Source: Paragyromitra xinjiangensis
Lineage: Eukaryota; Ascomycota; Pezizomycetes; Pezizales; Discinaceae
DNA length: 64,000 bases
Reading direction: 5' to 3'
NCBI GenBank assembly: GCA_038503065.1
Contig: JBCAMK010000001.1
Coordinates: 3,534,001-3,598,000, forward strand
In this document: one piece after another, positions 11,726-23,869 of the stretch
How positions within the stretch are numbered: the first letter of the stretch is position 1
Layout of the letters: each line of letters begins with the position of its first letter
The notes under the pieces: model-generated
Told to the model about the DNA's origin: nothing
The model's database searches: none
What the model saw: only the letters and a program-made list of their open reading frames with translations
Position numbers and translations under genes: made by a program

Positions 11726-12161
11726 TCATTGATACCCCTTCCACTTCTTATGAGGCGGTTTAATCCTCGGATAGAGTCGCCCAAGATGGTAATTGATATT
11801 ATTCCTCGCTGATGCTGGTGCTCTCTACTTGCCAGCAGGACCCTCCCATCAGCTTCTCTTCTTCCTATCTCTGCTATATTCTTAAAAAAAATATGGCCTA
11901 GTTTTGGTCATAACAAACCGTACCCCAAGCCATATTTCTTTTTTTTTACTAGTAGAAGGATTCGAAAACCGGAACGGCGAAAGAACCCACCTTAGCGTCC
12001 ATACAGCCCCTCAACTGCTCCTCGATCTTTCCGCATCCCTCGACAGTGTATCCTTGGGAAGCCCAGCAACTTAATAACGATGCCATTACGCCGATGCAAG
12101 GATTTCGGGAGGCCTGGTTGGGATTTTTGACGCGGAGGTTCCGCAACGGAGGGAGACGCAT
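11726..12161 (-). CDS. MRP10: Mitochondrial small-subunit ribosomal protein mS37 (MRP10)
   Basis: CHCH-type protein of the mitoribosomal small subunit, probably imported through the Mia40 pathway. Exons 12161-11991 and 11824-11726 give 89 aa. Seen: basic start MRLPPLRNLRVKNPNQ, then NPCIGVMASLLSCWASQGY followed by VEGCGKIEEQLRGCMDAK, which carries the four CHCH cysteines in two Cx9-10C-like pairs. The second exon supplies the mS37 tail NNINYHLGRLYPRIKPPHKK. The donor is AAG|GTGGGT and the acceptor AAGTAG|AGA. Start choice: 12161 gives a normal mS37 N-terminus. An upstream mini-exon (ATG near 12252, donor GAG|GTGCTC) spliced to CATAG|GTAATG could add MGQEV in frame; a CTAAC branch site lies before that acceptor, so this remains open. 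Confidence 0.88.
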
Positions 12162-12864
12162 TACCTATGTCATCGTAACTGAGCGTTAGCCTTGGGCTTC
12201 CAGAAATGCAGAATTTGAGGGGCGATTGAGGATTGAGCACCTCTTGACCCATCTTGCCAATTTGTTAGAAGGACTGGAGTTCGAGAATATTTGGTTGGCT
12301 GCAAGTTGGAGATCGGGACACCACTAGTGTGGGTGAAAATAGATGTCCGGTTGAGCCGCATGCAGATGTCTCCAGGCCAAATCAAACAAAATGCACAAAA
12401 TTCATCGGTGGTGCTAGAAAATGGCTTCCTAGCACTTGGAGGGTACTTTAAGTAACTTTTAAGCAATTTATTGTGAGTCAGCAGTGTGACAAATGTAAGT
12501 CGTTCTCAAATCAATGTATCCGAGGCTCAATACTAAACGGCCAAGGACCAAGGATGATAGACCAAGGTGATGAATGAATGGATTTAGGGTTCAGCAATCA
12601 AGGTGCATAGCCTAAGGAACTTATAACACAAAGAATTAAGAAATTGAGTTCCCTTTCTTGCCTCCTTTGCGAGATCCTTTACTTATGAGACCCCTTTCTT
12701 TGCGGTCTTCAATCCCGGGAATCCTTATCACTTATGTGTTTAGAGCAGAATACCATTACTCGCTATCATGGAGATTATATTTCTTCTACCGCTCCACATC
12801 AACCAAATCCCTCTCAGAGTATCCTATATGCTATTAATACTACCAACTATCAAGTATGGCTCGG

Positions 12865-12981
12865 TACAAGCGTACGGGGGGTGAAGTTGGGACGGCCAGG
12901 ATGTTCAGTTATAACGATTAAGATACAAAAAAACAGTATTTCAGTACCCTTGCCGTTCCAACTTCACCCATACGCTTGTAA
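12865..12981. repeat. Inverted repeat with about 31-bp arms
   Basis: The left arm (12865-12897) begins TACAAGCGTACGGGGGGTGA; the right arm (12950-12981) reads back as TACAAGCGTATGGGTGAAGT. The arms match over about 30 positions with a small length difference in the G-run, and enclose about 52 bases. It could be a foldback element or MITE remnant. No clear target-site duplication is visible. Confidence 0.6.
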
Positions 12982-13243
12982 GGTCATCTGGTGACTTTGT
13001 TTTGAACTAGTGACGGCAATTTCCTGGTCCTTAGAATTATGTCTGTAATAGATAAGGATTCCCAAGACTTGCGGCAAACCAAATTAGAAGCGGCTCCGGT
13101 ATCGTTTAAACTCTTTCTTCATTCGAAGATCTTTGTTCCAAGCCGGCAATGCCTAAGTGCTAGTATGTAGCGAATGTACAAACACATGAGGGATGAGGTT
13201 AGAATAGTCAAAACACTTGACCCAGGCGCAAACGCTACTTTCT

Positions 13244-13310
13244 AGTACCCTGACTCCAACTCCAAACCTCTTACGCTTGTAACCTAGCGCTGGAAGGGAT
13301 TAGGCTACAA
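13244..13310. repeat. Diverged copy of the right arm plus a small hairpin
   Basis: AGTACCCT...ACGCTTGTAA at 13244-13282 resembles 12943-12981 with a similar spacing of shared words. Immediately after, GCTTGTAACCTAGC and GATTAGGCTACAAGC (13274-13310) form an imperfect hairpin. This suggests a repeated family, but both copies are degraded. Confidence 0.4.
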
Positions 13311-13430
13311 GCATCTCGTTGCAGCAAACCAGTGGGTAACTTAAACTTTTGATAATCTTTGGTACAAACAAATTTTATTTTCCACATGTGGCCAAGAAAA
13401 ACACTCTCTTAATCAGAATGATCTTCGTCG

Positions 13431-15001
<1,571 letters not shown>

Positions 15002-15265
15002 TTTTGCAGTTGCTTTTATTATTATTGCGTGTGCTGGGGAGGGGGTAGTGGTGTGATATATCCACGATACAAAAGAAGTCCTACTTCCTTCCTCGGAAGT
15101 TGGAGGGGTGGGGAGGTGATGAAGCGGTTACACGGCATCCGTTATGCGCCAGCCACAGCAACCGCAGGAAGCCCCTCCTTCCTCTGCTGCTGAACAGACG
15201 TCATTGCCCTAGGTACAATACATGTACTACATATGCCCCACAAGTCCCCAGCATGATCACAGGTA

Positions 15266-16044
15266 ATGCCACCACGCACGGCTTTTACCTCACTCTATGC
15301 CACCCGTCACCTTCGCGCCTTTCGCACCTCTGCTATCCGCGCTGCAGGGGAAGCTTCCTCTCACTACGAAACCCTCAATGTCCCACCACACGCAACCCGT
15401 GCCGAGATCAAAAAGTACCCCCTTCCCCCTCCATCTTCTCTTACCCCCCTCCAAAAACTTGAGCTTATCCCTTCCCCCACAGACGCTACTTCGAGCTAAG
15501 CAAAGCCCACCACCCTGATCGCAACCGCAATGACCCACAAGCCTCGAAACGCTTCGTTAAGATAAGCTCTGCCTACGCCATCCTCGGTAACGAAAAACAC
15601 CGCGAAAAGTATGACAGGGATCTATCACGTCCCCATAGTCTTCAATCGTCATCTTCATCCCATTCCAGCCCTGTGGGCGCCAGACCAGCAAGCGGATTGA
15701 GCAGGCGCCGCACTCAATTCCATGGCCCCCCACCGAGCTTTTACCGGAACGGTGGCTGGAGCACATTCAAAGGCAAGCCAACGCATACAGGGCAGGGAAA
15801 ACCGAGTTCGGGTGTAGAAGGAGGCGGATTCGGAGTAGGAGGCCCAGCGACAGGGAGGAATGATGATGTACCCCATTTTGATTATGGGCAGAAGTACAGG
15901 CAACATGAGCGGCAGCAGAATCGATGGGCACATCGAGCGAAAGCGCGTAGAATTCAACCGGAAGTTAGCATCATGCTCCCATTGATAGGAGTTACCACTA
16001 TTCTGCTGGGTGTGATCTCTGCTGCAGCTTATTCAAGTCCGTAG
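15266..16044 (+). CDS. Mitochondrial-type J-domain protein with C-terminal membrane segment
   Basis: Hsp70 co-chaperone. Two exons, 15266-15414 and 15483-16044, give 236 aa. Seen: a basic, Ser-rich presequence (MPPRTAFTSLYATRHLRAFR), then a J domain at about residues 34-97 (HYETLNVPPHATRAEIKKRY) with the essential HPD in KAHHPDRN, and AILGNEKHREKYDRDL. A long Gly/Arg/His-rich linker follows. Near the C-terminus is one hydrophobic helix (IMLPLIGVTTILLGVISAAA). An inner-membrane J-protein, analogous to yeast Jid1-type proteins, is a reasonable inference; exact orthology is not settled. An out-of-frame ATG lies 13 nt upstream of the start. Confidence 0.85.
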
Positions 16045-16468
16045 GATGAGCGAAAAACTGTTCGTTTTCTTTTCCCTCCTTCTTTTGTTGGAATGTCAAC
16101 AATGAATGTATATATACGGATTAAAAGTCACTCACACAGCGGGGTTATCGTCTACTACAAGTAACTGGTGCCGTCGGTCGTATTGCTTGTAGAGTACATA
16201 TTTGATATTAAAAGGAAAAAAAAATGGGGTGGTGGAAGCACTCTATTGTAAGGAACACGATTGAATGAAAATCTTTGTTTCTTCCAAGAACTTCAGTACT
16301 CTACAAATGCCCTCCTTCAAACCTTGCATCCGTTGTGCAAATACTAACGTCGTGTTCCTTACTCTCATTGGTATCTCTATCTCACCAAGTCAGTGATTTA
16401 AATACACTAATCCGTGAATAAGGGATACCTTTCAAATTGCTCCCTTGAACACCTTTAAACATCTCTGT
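16045..16468. other. Tail-to-tail intergenic region
   Basis: AT-rich 3' flanks of the J-protein and porin genes. The sequence GTCGTGTTCCTTAC... at about 16349 is partly complementary to GTAAGGAACACGAT at 16249, a possible small inverted repeat. No gene. Confidence 0.4.
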
Positions 16469-17686
16469 TTAAGCCTCAAAAACAAAGTTAAGGCCGACCT
16501 TATGGGCAGCAGCAGACTCGTTCAGACGTTGAGTGTCAATAGATGCACCGAGACCGAGGGTGACACCGGGGCGAAGGAGCTGGTTGTAAGCAAGCGCCGC
16601 GATCCCCTGGTTGTTGATCTTGGCCTTGACAAACGCAGCTGAATCAAGCTTGTACTTGGACGCAATCTCCAAACCAACACCGCCAACGCTTCCACTCTTG
16701 GCGTCCCATGTCGCCTTAGCACCCGCCTCGACCTGTGCATTGACTTTATGGTAGTAGCTCGCTGCGAAGAGACTCAAATTATTTGTCGCGGTAATAGCAG
16801 CAGTGTACTCCGGGACAGAGTACCCCACAGCAGCAGAGTAGCGAGTGATACGACCGGCGAGGACGTCGTAACCAACTTCGGCACCAGCGAGGAAGCCATC
16901 GTGGCCGAGGACGACATCGCCATTGAAAGGGCCCTTGAGAAGATCAAAGAAGGCGCGAGCGTGGAAGAGGGGTTGGCGATAGTGTAGATTGAGTTTGGCG
17001 CCCTTAGACTTGGAGGACGGGAGAAACTGGGTGACGACTTCGGTTTTCAGGCCCTTGGCAAGGGTGTTGTCGAGCTCGACCTTGGTGTCGAGGGCATTGG
17101 CGGTGGTCCAGGCCTGGGTCAGGGTGACACCTAGAATTCGTGGGTTAGTTGGGGTCGCGATTTTCTAACATCAACGAGCTATTTGTGGCGATGGGTAAAC
17201 AAAATGATAGTAGAACACTCACCAGTAGGCTTGTCGGTGTATTTGGCTTCGATCTGGAATAAAGGAGGGTTGCGCAATCAGAGGTACTACTCTAGCCTAG
17301 CTTTCGAAAGGGAAATTGCTATCAATTCAAAAGTTGGTTGATGTATATTACCTGACCACCGATAGCTCCAACTTTGTGGTCGCTCTTTCCCTTCACGGTG
17401 AATGCGACACCATTGGGAGCCTTGGACTTGACCTCAAGGTTCGCTATATTGCGAGTTAGATTATGAGCAAAGCGGGTGGAACGTATCCAAGGATTGCAGA
17501 GAGACGTAGAAGAGCCACGGGCAGACCAACCAGATGCAATGTGGTAGAAATCCCTTGACAGGAGCTTCATAGCAGGGCAAAAATTATCAGCAAGCCATTC
17601 TTAGAAAATAATTCCGACAGAGACACAGAAGAGGTGCGTACATCGTTGGAGGGCTTAGCGATATCGGCGAAGGCGGGAATGGACAT
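16469..17686 (-). CDS. POR1: Mitochondrial outer-membrane porin (VDAC)
   Basis: Voltage-dependent anion channel for metabolite exchange across the outer mitochondrial membrane. Five exons (17686-17642, 17564-17531, 17443-17352, 17253-17223, 17130-16469) give 287 aa, the usual fungal VDAC length. Seen: N-terminal MSIPAFADIAKPSND, LLSRDFYHIASANLEVKSKA, NGVAFTVKGKSD, KPTGVTLTQAWTTANALDTK, the conserved GYDVLAGRITRYSAAVGYSV region, and a C-terminal strand HKVGLNFVFEA that fits the beta-signal. The alternation of polar and hydrophobic residues is that of a 19-strand barrel. Short 5' exons (31-92 nt) and a long 3' exon are typical for fungal porin genes. Confidence 0.96.
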
Positions 17687-18146
17687 TGTGAAAAATCACT
17701 TTATTTCGCAAGAGTAAGAGCCGAAGATGAAAAGCGTACAGAGGGTTGAGGGGTTGGTTGTAGAATGTTGATGGTTATGACGGTTATGACGGCGGGGGGA
17801 GATGAGGAGGAGAGGTGCCTTTTTTTCAATTACTTTTTTCTTCTAGAATTTCAACAAGAAAAGAAACCGGGTCTTATGGTTACATTCGACGTCTTGATTC
17901 GTTGTTGGGATGCGGACTTTTTCGTTGAGTTGAGTTACCGGGAACTGGTGCCTGGAGGGTTTCTGGGTTTGCGGGCTTAGGGTCAGGGCTTCAGGAGGAA
18001 GATAAGTACAATAAACGTGCCTTGATAATCCCCATAGCGCAGTAGCCTTTCCTATTCCATTCATTTTATCTACACGTTCACTTATAAGTATAATAACTAT
18101 AACAAATATTTTAAAAATCAAAACATCTCCAATCGATAACACTTGT
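17687..18146. promoter_or_regulatory. Porin upstream region
   Basis: Lies between the porin start and the stop of the next minus-strand gene. Contains CT/AG-rich runs near the porin start (17700-17850). No gene seen. Confidence 0.4.
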
Positions 18147-18878
18147 CTACTGCTCCTTACCATCCACACCGTCGTTGCCGTCATCGCCATCAACCTCAGT
18201 ACTATTAAAGCGCTCCATAGTGACTGGACTGGGCACTACAGGCCTCGAAGTCCCATTCTTGTTGCAGTCTAGGCTACCCTATTACCCCATTAGTCAAAAG
18301 ACATATAAAACAAGGGCCAGATTTTACTAAACACGTTCCCCCCCCTAGTCCTGTCGTACCCGGAACCATATACTAATATCATCAACCACATTCAAAGGAG
18401 GAAGAGGTCTAGAGGTGTAGATTTACATACCGTACTATTTCCATTCGCGACAGATCCATTAAAAACCTGGCTTGTGTAAGACTCGTTTTGTGGGTTATCT
18501 ATTTGCTGCAAGCCACCTGCGCCATTGATGTATTTGCTACCATCAGAATTTGAGTCATTGCCTGTGATTAAAGTTCAATCACTCGTCCGTTATACCTTAC
18601 ATCGGATACTAAAGGAGATACAAAAACCATGCCATCCTTCTGTTCGCCGAAGACTCCCCTTCTTAGCAAAAGATTCTGAATCCATATTATTATCAGTGCC
18701 TTTTCCAGAAACCTGTAAGGAAGCAACCCATAAGAAAGCGAAGGTTACAAACCAGGTTCAGCCCAGCTAAACCAGCGAGTGTACGTTTTTGAAAATTGTT
18801 CCCTATTGTTGGAAGTACGGCCGCGGAACCCATGGCAATGGCTGATAGAACTGCTGGCGCTAGGGTATTGGTCTTCAT
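18147..18878 (-). CDS. Small secreted-type glycoprotein (157 aa), unknown function
   Basis: Not recognised. Proposed exons 18878-18753, 18712-18628, 18561-18431 and 18278-18147 keep one open frame. The N-terminus MKTNTLAPAVLSAIAMGSAA is a plausible signal peptide. The mature part is polar with many N-x-S/T sequons (NDS, NES, NGS, NST, NGT), one Cys (DCNKNGT), and an acidic Gly-rich end (DGDDGNDGVDGKEQ). Intron 1 is only 40 bp, short for fungi, so exon 1-2 joining is the weakest point; the last two exons are well supported by clean sites and frame. It sits next to another surface-type gene on the same strand. A cell-wall or secreted role is inferred only from composition. Confidence 0.55.
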
Positions 18879-19758
18879 TAGGGGTAGAGGCTCGATATCA
18901 AAGTTTACCAGAGCACTATCCTAGCTCCTCTTATTTATGCGTGACATATCTACACGTACTACGAACGAAAAAACCATTCACCGTGACGACTTTAGTAAAG
19001 TTAGGCGTAGAAACATCAGCCGAGATAGCAATAGGTTCGTTGGAGAGGAACTAGCGGATGTAAAGCCGGCGCCGCCCATTATCATCTCTTTGCCCGGGTC
19101 TTGTTCGGCCGAAACCCCCTTCGGAAAGTTCGGACATTGCTCTCCTGTGGGGGAATATTCCTAAAAATATAATATCTGAAAGGTATATACGAACTAAATA
19201 CATACATGACGGTTTACTTTCTTCCCTGACAAAGGCCGAAAATAATGGGGAATAAACAAGGTCGCGCATTGGGAAGCTAGATCGTACCTTAGGCACGTAA
19301 AATACATGAACTGCTGCAGAATAAAACACCCTAAATCATGATTCCCCAACGCCTCGGCACATGTATGAAACCCAAGGTGTGGATAGGTCGTGAACACTTC
19401 CCAAGATGTATCGCCCATATAAACATCTGTTCCCATCGAAAGTCATTGACGAAGAAACAAAAAGGTAAAGGCTGAAACACCAAGATATAATTTTCCCTCG
19501 ACCACTCTTGTCTCCTCGATGATCCGCTCATAACAAGCTCTCGGTCTGTCGATTACGTCAAGAGAAGTCGAAGGAGCACTAGTATCTTACAACGTCCATC
19601 CACTCGTGTGAAGCATTAAAGTATGATAATGAAGGAGAAAACTCGTTACGGCAGCGAAATAGGGAATTCGGGGAAGAGCATTTGAGAAGAAAAACACCAC
19701 GAGAAAAACGAACGCTTAACCCCTGCCAGAGAAAAAGCCCATCTATCATAATCCAGAC
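18879..19758. other. Intergenic region, 880 bp
   Basis: Between two minus-strand surface-type genes. Short open frames overlap on both strands, none with a recognisable motif. It contains the promoter of the small glycoprotein gene. Confidence 0.4.
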
Positions 19759-20577
19759 TTAGAAGTTGGACGAGGCATTGACAACTCCTGGGGGTTTGTG
19801 GTATTGGTCCAGAGTAGCCTTGAATGGAGACTGTTCTGGGCCTGCTGCGTGCATCTCTCTCCCCGCAGCAAGAGGTGACCCATCCCGCCGCATCAAATCG
19901 TCCTCATCGACCGGATTCTTATTCTTCCTCTTCAAGCGCCATGCAACAATTGCCAACCCACCAAAGAGAAGCGCACCTCCGACGCCAACGACAACCCCGA
20001 TTATTGTATTCCTAGTAGCAGGCGTGATGCCACCACTGTCGCTACCGCCTGGGGTTTGACCGGCGGTCCCCGTTGGGGTTTCAATAGTAGTGCTTGAGGT
20101 GGTGTAGGCAGAAGTAAAAGCAGCGCCATTACTAGTAACGGTGGTGTAGTGGGTTGCGATAACCACGCGGGTAGTCGGTGTGGGCGTGATTGTCTCGACA
20201 GGCCCATCTGTTGGAGTTTGGGTAAGAGGATCCTGGGTCGGGGAAGTCTGCGGAGGGGGTGTTGTGGTTGACGATGTCGTTGTCGGCGTTTCTGGCACAG
20301 TCGGTGGAGATGTAGCAGATGTAGCAGATGTAGAAGTGGTTGGTGTAGTTCGACTTGAAGTGGACGTGCGGGATGTAGTTGGTACCGTGCTAGTCCTAGA
20401 AGTAGTCGATGTGCTCGATGATGATTCCGAAGTTACAGAAGTTGAGTTATTATCTTGACGCCTTTCAAGTTCTGTAAATTCCATATCATCGAAAGCTGAT
20501 GGACCGGCTATCGAAGAGCCCACTAGTAGGCATACGAGGAGTGAAAAGCAAAGAAGGAACGTTGAGAGTTTGGTCAT
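19759..20577 (-). CDS. Mid2-like Ser/Thr-rich single-pass membrane protein
   Basis: Single exon, 272 aa. Seen: signal peptide (about 1-24, STFLLCFSLLVCLLVG), a mucin-like Ser/Thr/Pro region (about 43-185) likely to be heavily O-mannosylated, one transmembrane helix (about 191-213, IIGVVVGVGGALLFGGLAIV) followed by the stop-transfer RLKRKNK, and a cytoplasmic tail ending GVVNASSNF. This layout is that of fungal Mid2/Wsc-type cell-wall sensors, which feed Rho1 and the cell-integrity MAP kinase pathway, but no WSC cysteine domain is present, so sensor function is inference. The Ser/Thr codons give a false Val/Gly-rich frame on the opposite strand. Confidence 0.8.
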   Translation of the reverse strand: MTKLSTFLLCFSLLVCLLVGSSIAGPSAFDDMEFTELERRQDNNSTSVTSESSSSTSTTSRTSTVPTTSRTSTSSRTTPTTSTSATSATSPPTVPETPTTTSSTTTPPPQTSPTQDPLTQTPTDGPVETITPTPTTRVVIATHYTTVTSNGAAFTSAYTTSSTTIETPTGTAGQTPGGSDSGGITPATRNTIIGVVVGVGGALLFGGLAIVAWRLKRKNKNPVDEDDLMRRDGSPLAAGREMHAAGPEQSPFKATLDQYHKPPGVVNASSNF

Positions 20578-21510
20578 GTTTGACCACTGTGAAATAGATG
20601 TGAAAGAACAAAACTAATTTGTAGATTCCCCACGATGACAGAGCGTTGCCTCAGCCAAAAAAAAACTAGGAAAACTAGGTTTCTGTCAAAAGACCGCGTG
20701 ACGTCCGGGAATAAAGAAAAGGCTAGCAGGTGGCCGATGTATATGTGTGACAGTTCAATGAAATGTATCCTGGGTCGTGGGACGAGTCGAGAAAATTGCA
20801 GAGAAGCGAATGTTGGACAGGTATGAACTGGAGATAGAAAACTAAATAAAAATAGCGAGTGCTTGGAGAGGATGACAAGGTCTAGGCGAGAATGTTTGAC
20901 AGGAGCGAGTGCGACGAAGAAACGATAGGAATAATAGCGAAGTGGGCCAGGCCTGAAGATGTAGGCAGGGGGAAGTGGCGACGATGCTGACAACGCCCGG
21001 AAACTCGCGTGCCGATTTGAGCGAGTGGCTAAGTTAAGAACATCCGGCGGTTGAGCTTGGAGTAGGCCCAAAAAGGTAGAGACGAGAGCCAAACGTAAGA
21101 CTGGGAAACGAAAGACTGAAGACACATGCAAGGAGCTGTAAGGGCCAAGAAAAAGGAAATAAAGCCGCACCCTGAGCCAACCAGCAACACTGCCGTCAGC
21201 CACACGAGACCCTGTTGCGCAGCCGTTGCCCGTCAGTGGTCTTTTAACTCGGAAATCACCACTCGTGGCCAAGACAACAGTCCCGAGCCCGCCCCCGCCG
21301 GCTATCAGATAAGATATCTCAGACCATGAACCCAGATTAGCCTAATCGTTCCTACTGGAGCCTCCATAGAAAAAAGCTTTACTTATACACCGCGAGATTT
21401 GCTTATTGCAGCTAAAATTGAATTTTTCTCCCTTTCAAAAGCCCCATGAAAGCTTCCTATTTCCACCAAACGATATTTTCTTTTCACCTCCTCTATTCAC
21501 CCAAGCAAGC
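20578..21510. promoter_or_regulatory. Divergent promoter region
   Basis: Upstream of the Mid2-like gene (-) and the PQ-loop gene (+). A 232-codon frame on the minus strand (20574-21272) is open but has no domain and runs through the leader of the Mid2-like gene; it is probably chance or transcribed leader. Confidence 0.4.
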
Positions 21511-22967
21511 ATGATCATGTACTCGGCCCAATTTTTGAACAATTTTTCTTCGGCGGTAGACACCCCGCTAACTGTCCGGGAAGCTTTATCTGGCATCTTT
21601 GGCACCATGTCACTTGTTTCATGGATCGTGTTGCTTGTATGCAGCCCCTCTCAATCCTTTCGTCCCATGTTGTGTCCGTGTCCACGTAGGGACTGACATC
21701 ACTTTGCCTGGTTTCAGGTACCGCAAATCCTAGAAAACTACAAAAACCAAAGTGGCGATAGCATTTCCATGGCATTTCTGTTGATATGGCTTTTTGGAGA
21801 TCTTGCAAATCTGGCTGGTTTGTTCTTTGCTTCCTATGCCTTGCTTTGGAATGCGATTTATTATTCGTTATGTTCCTTCATAATCACTTGACAGCTGCAT
21901 GATGTTCGGTTATATCGCCCCTGTGCGCCAATTAATAAATTATCTTTATCGTTTGCCAATAGCTGACCGTCGCCCATTCCTCCCCCACAGGATCCATTGA
22001 AGCCAGCCTACTTTCCACCGTCATCACTCTGGCCGCCTACTTTTGCTTAGCAGATTCCATTATTATAGTTCAAACTATGTATTACAAATACGTCAATGAA
22101 CGCAAATCGGCTGTTAGAGAAGCACGGCGTCAGTCTCGTTCAAGCAATATGGATAATCCAACCCAACCGCTTCTCTCACGGCGCAGAAGCTCTGCCAATT
22201 CTTACAGTAGAAGCCACAGTTTCGTACACAATGATGGTAGCCGATCCCCCCCGGCAGTCGCGGAGAAGGAAGGCAGTATTATGACGGCGGTGGCCAAGAA
22301 CATTTTATCTCTTCTTGCAGTCATGCTTGTTGGTTGTTTGGGTTGGTTCCTTGCTTGGAAGAGCGGTGCGTGGTCAGTTACGGTCGAGGATGGAAATAAA
22401 CGGGAGATGCCATGGATTGGTACCTTTTTGGGGTACACAAGTGCTGTACTCTACCTCAGTGCTAGAATCCCTCAAATCCTTAAGAACCACCATAACAAGT
22501 CCTGTGATGGTATGCTCTAGCTATTGTGTTTATTGGATTAACTCCTAACTAATTCCAATGAAGGACTTTCGATCCTTTTCTTCTTGTTATCGCTCTTGGG
22601 TAACATTACATACGGGGCAGGAGTCAGTAGTTACAACCAATCCCCACATCCAGGTTCTTGGCTTATCATTTACCAGATTTTATTCCATTCTACTAATGAA
22701 GGATATATCCTTCACAACCTTCCATGGCTAATTGGAAGCCTAGGGACTATGGTACAGGATTTTATCGTAAGATTCCGAGGCACCAGCTACTACCTTAACG
22801 CGAAAACTAACCGCCTTAGATATTTGGACAATTCCATTACTATAGCAAACGAGAAAAGAAAGAAGTTGAAAACGGTTCGGCTATCATTTAAGCAGGCGTT
22901 ATTGGGCTTTGCTAGTGATTACGTGTATGCATGCGTCCGCAGGTTGAAGATAAATCTAGAAAACTAA
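21511..22967 (+). CDS. YPQ1: PQ-loop repeat protein, vacuolar basic amino-acid transporter type
   Basis: Seven-helix PQ-loop (SWEET-like fold) protein of the vacuole/lysosome family that moves cationic amino acids (Ypq1-3, human PQLC2). Exons 21511-21636, 21718-21817, 21991-22509 and 22564-22967 give 382 aa. Seen: the first PQ motif VPQILENYKNQSGDS, the second IPQILKNHHNKSCDG, helices such as MAFLLIWLFGDLANLAG, LSTVITLAAYFCLADSIIIV and LSILFFLLSLLGNITYGAG, and a C-terminal LPWLIGSLGTMVQDFIV. A long polar, Arg/Ser-rich loop (about residues 110-165) joins the two halves, as in fungal members. YPQ1 is a family name here; which paralogue it is cannot be told. Confidence 0.88.
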
Positions 22968-23869
22968 AATAACTTGGATGACTATCATAGGATCCATAGG
23001 ATAATCGGCTCTCTTTCCTTGTCACTTTTCCCTAGAATACCTGGCTCAAAGGTTTTTTTTTTGTTTGATGTATTTAAGATTTTTATTTGAGAAGATAACT
23101 ACATGTAGGCCTGCGGTTGAGATTATGCTGGGGTGCGTTTTTTTAATTAGTTCCACGACCTATCGGCTCTGCAGAATCCCTTACATTCACCATTTTTTTA
23201 ATAATGAATTTAATTCTGAAAACTATATCTTCAAAATAAGGATAGACCCTTTATGGGTATTCATCCTACGGTACATTCACCATACGGTGGGCCCGATGTA
23301 CAATATCGAGGCTGTGTGCTTCGTGCCCTATAGCAAAATGGCATCCGAAATATATGAGAAAAGCAATAACCAGTGGAAGGATGAATGGCTGCCAGTGGAA
23401 AATGATACTCTTCGGGGTAGATACTTGGCGCTTTACTCCTAGAAAGGAAGCCACGAGACAACAACCGCAAACATTCTAGGTTGAGAGGCGTTAGCAAGGG
23501 GCTATATTTAACCTGCACCAGTCGTTAAAGGAATATTTATTTCCAGATACGGTATAGAGCACCCAAAGCCTCAATGAGGGAACTCTACTTCAACGGGTGA
23601 TATCCCCCTAAAAAAAATAGGGAAGTGAATGAATTGAGTGGAGGTCTTTGGGAGATTCTCTATTCTTCTCGGTTGTTCTCCCAGAAAGGGACGCGCGTAT
23701 TCGCGATCCATCGCTGCATGGTCCATGCTCTATTTATCATAGGGTGTGTGGCATCCCAGGTTTGGTGTTGCGCTATGTAGACCTCCCGATCCAGCCCCAG
23801 CGGAAGACGCTAGATCGTAGATAACTCCAGATCTTCGCTCTTCGCCTCTTCCCAATTACATAGACCACC
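22968..23869. other. Intergenic region, 902 bp
   Basis: Between the PQ-loop and golgin genes. A 125-codon frame on the plus strand (23065-23442) starts right after the PQ-loop stop but shows no motif. ACATTCACCAT occurs twice (about 23187 and 23273). The golgin promoter is on the right side. Confidence 0.4.

Larger units (their letters stand above)
12162..13430. other. Gene-poor region with inverted-repeat remnants
   Basis: No gene is supported between MRP10 and MetAP2. The main structure is an inverted repeat at 12865-12981 and a diverged second copy of its right arm at 13244-13282, described separately. The remainder is AT-rich with no long conserved frame. Confidence 0.45.

Noticed and set aside
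20574..21272. 232-codon minus frame upstream of the Mid2-like gene
   Set aside because: Runs out of frame into the start codon region of the Mid2-like gene and has no domain; likely leader sequence.
23065..23442. 125-codon plus frame after the PQ-loop gene
   Set aside because: No motif; could be transposon debris but no repeat structure supports that.
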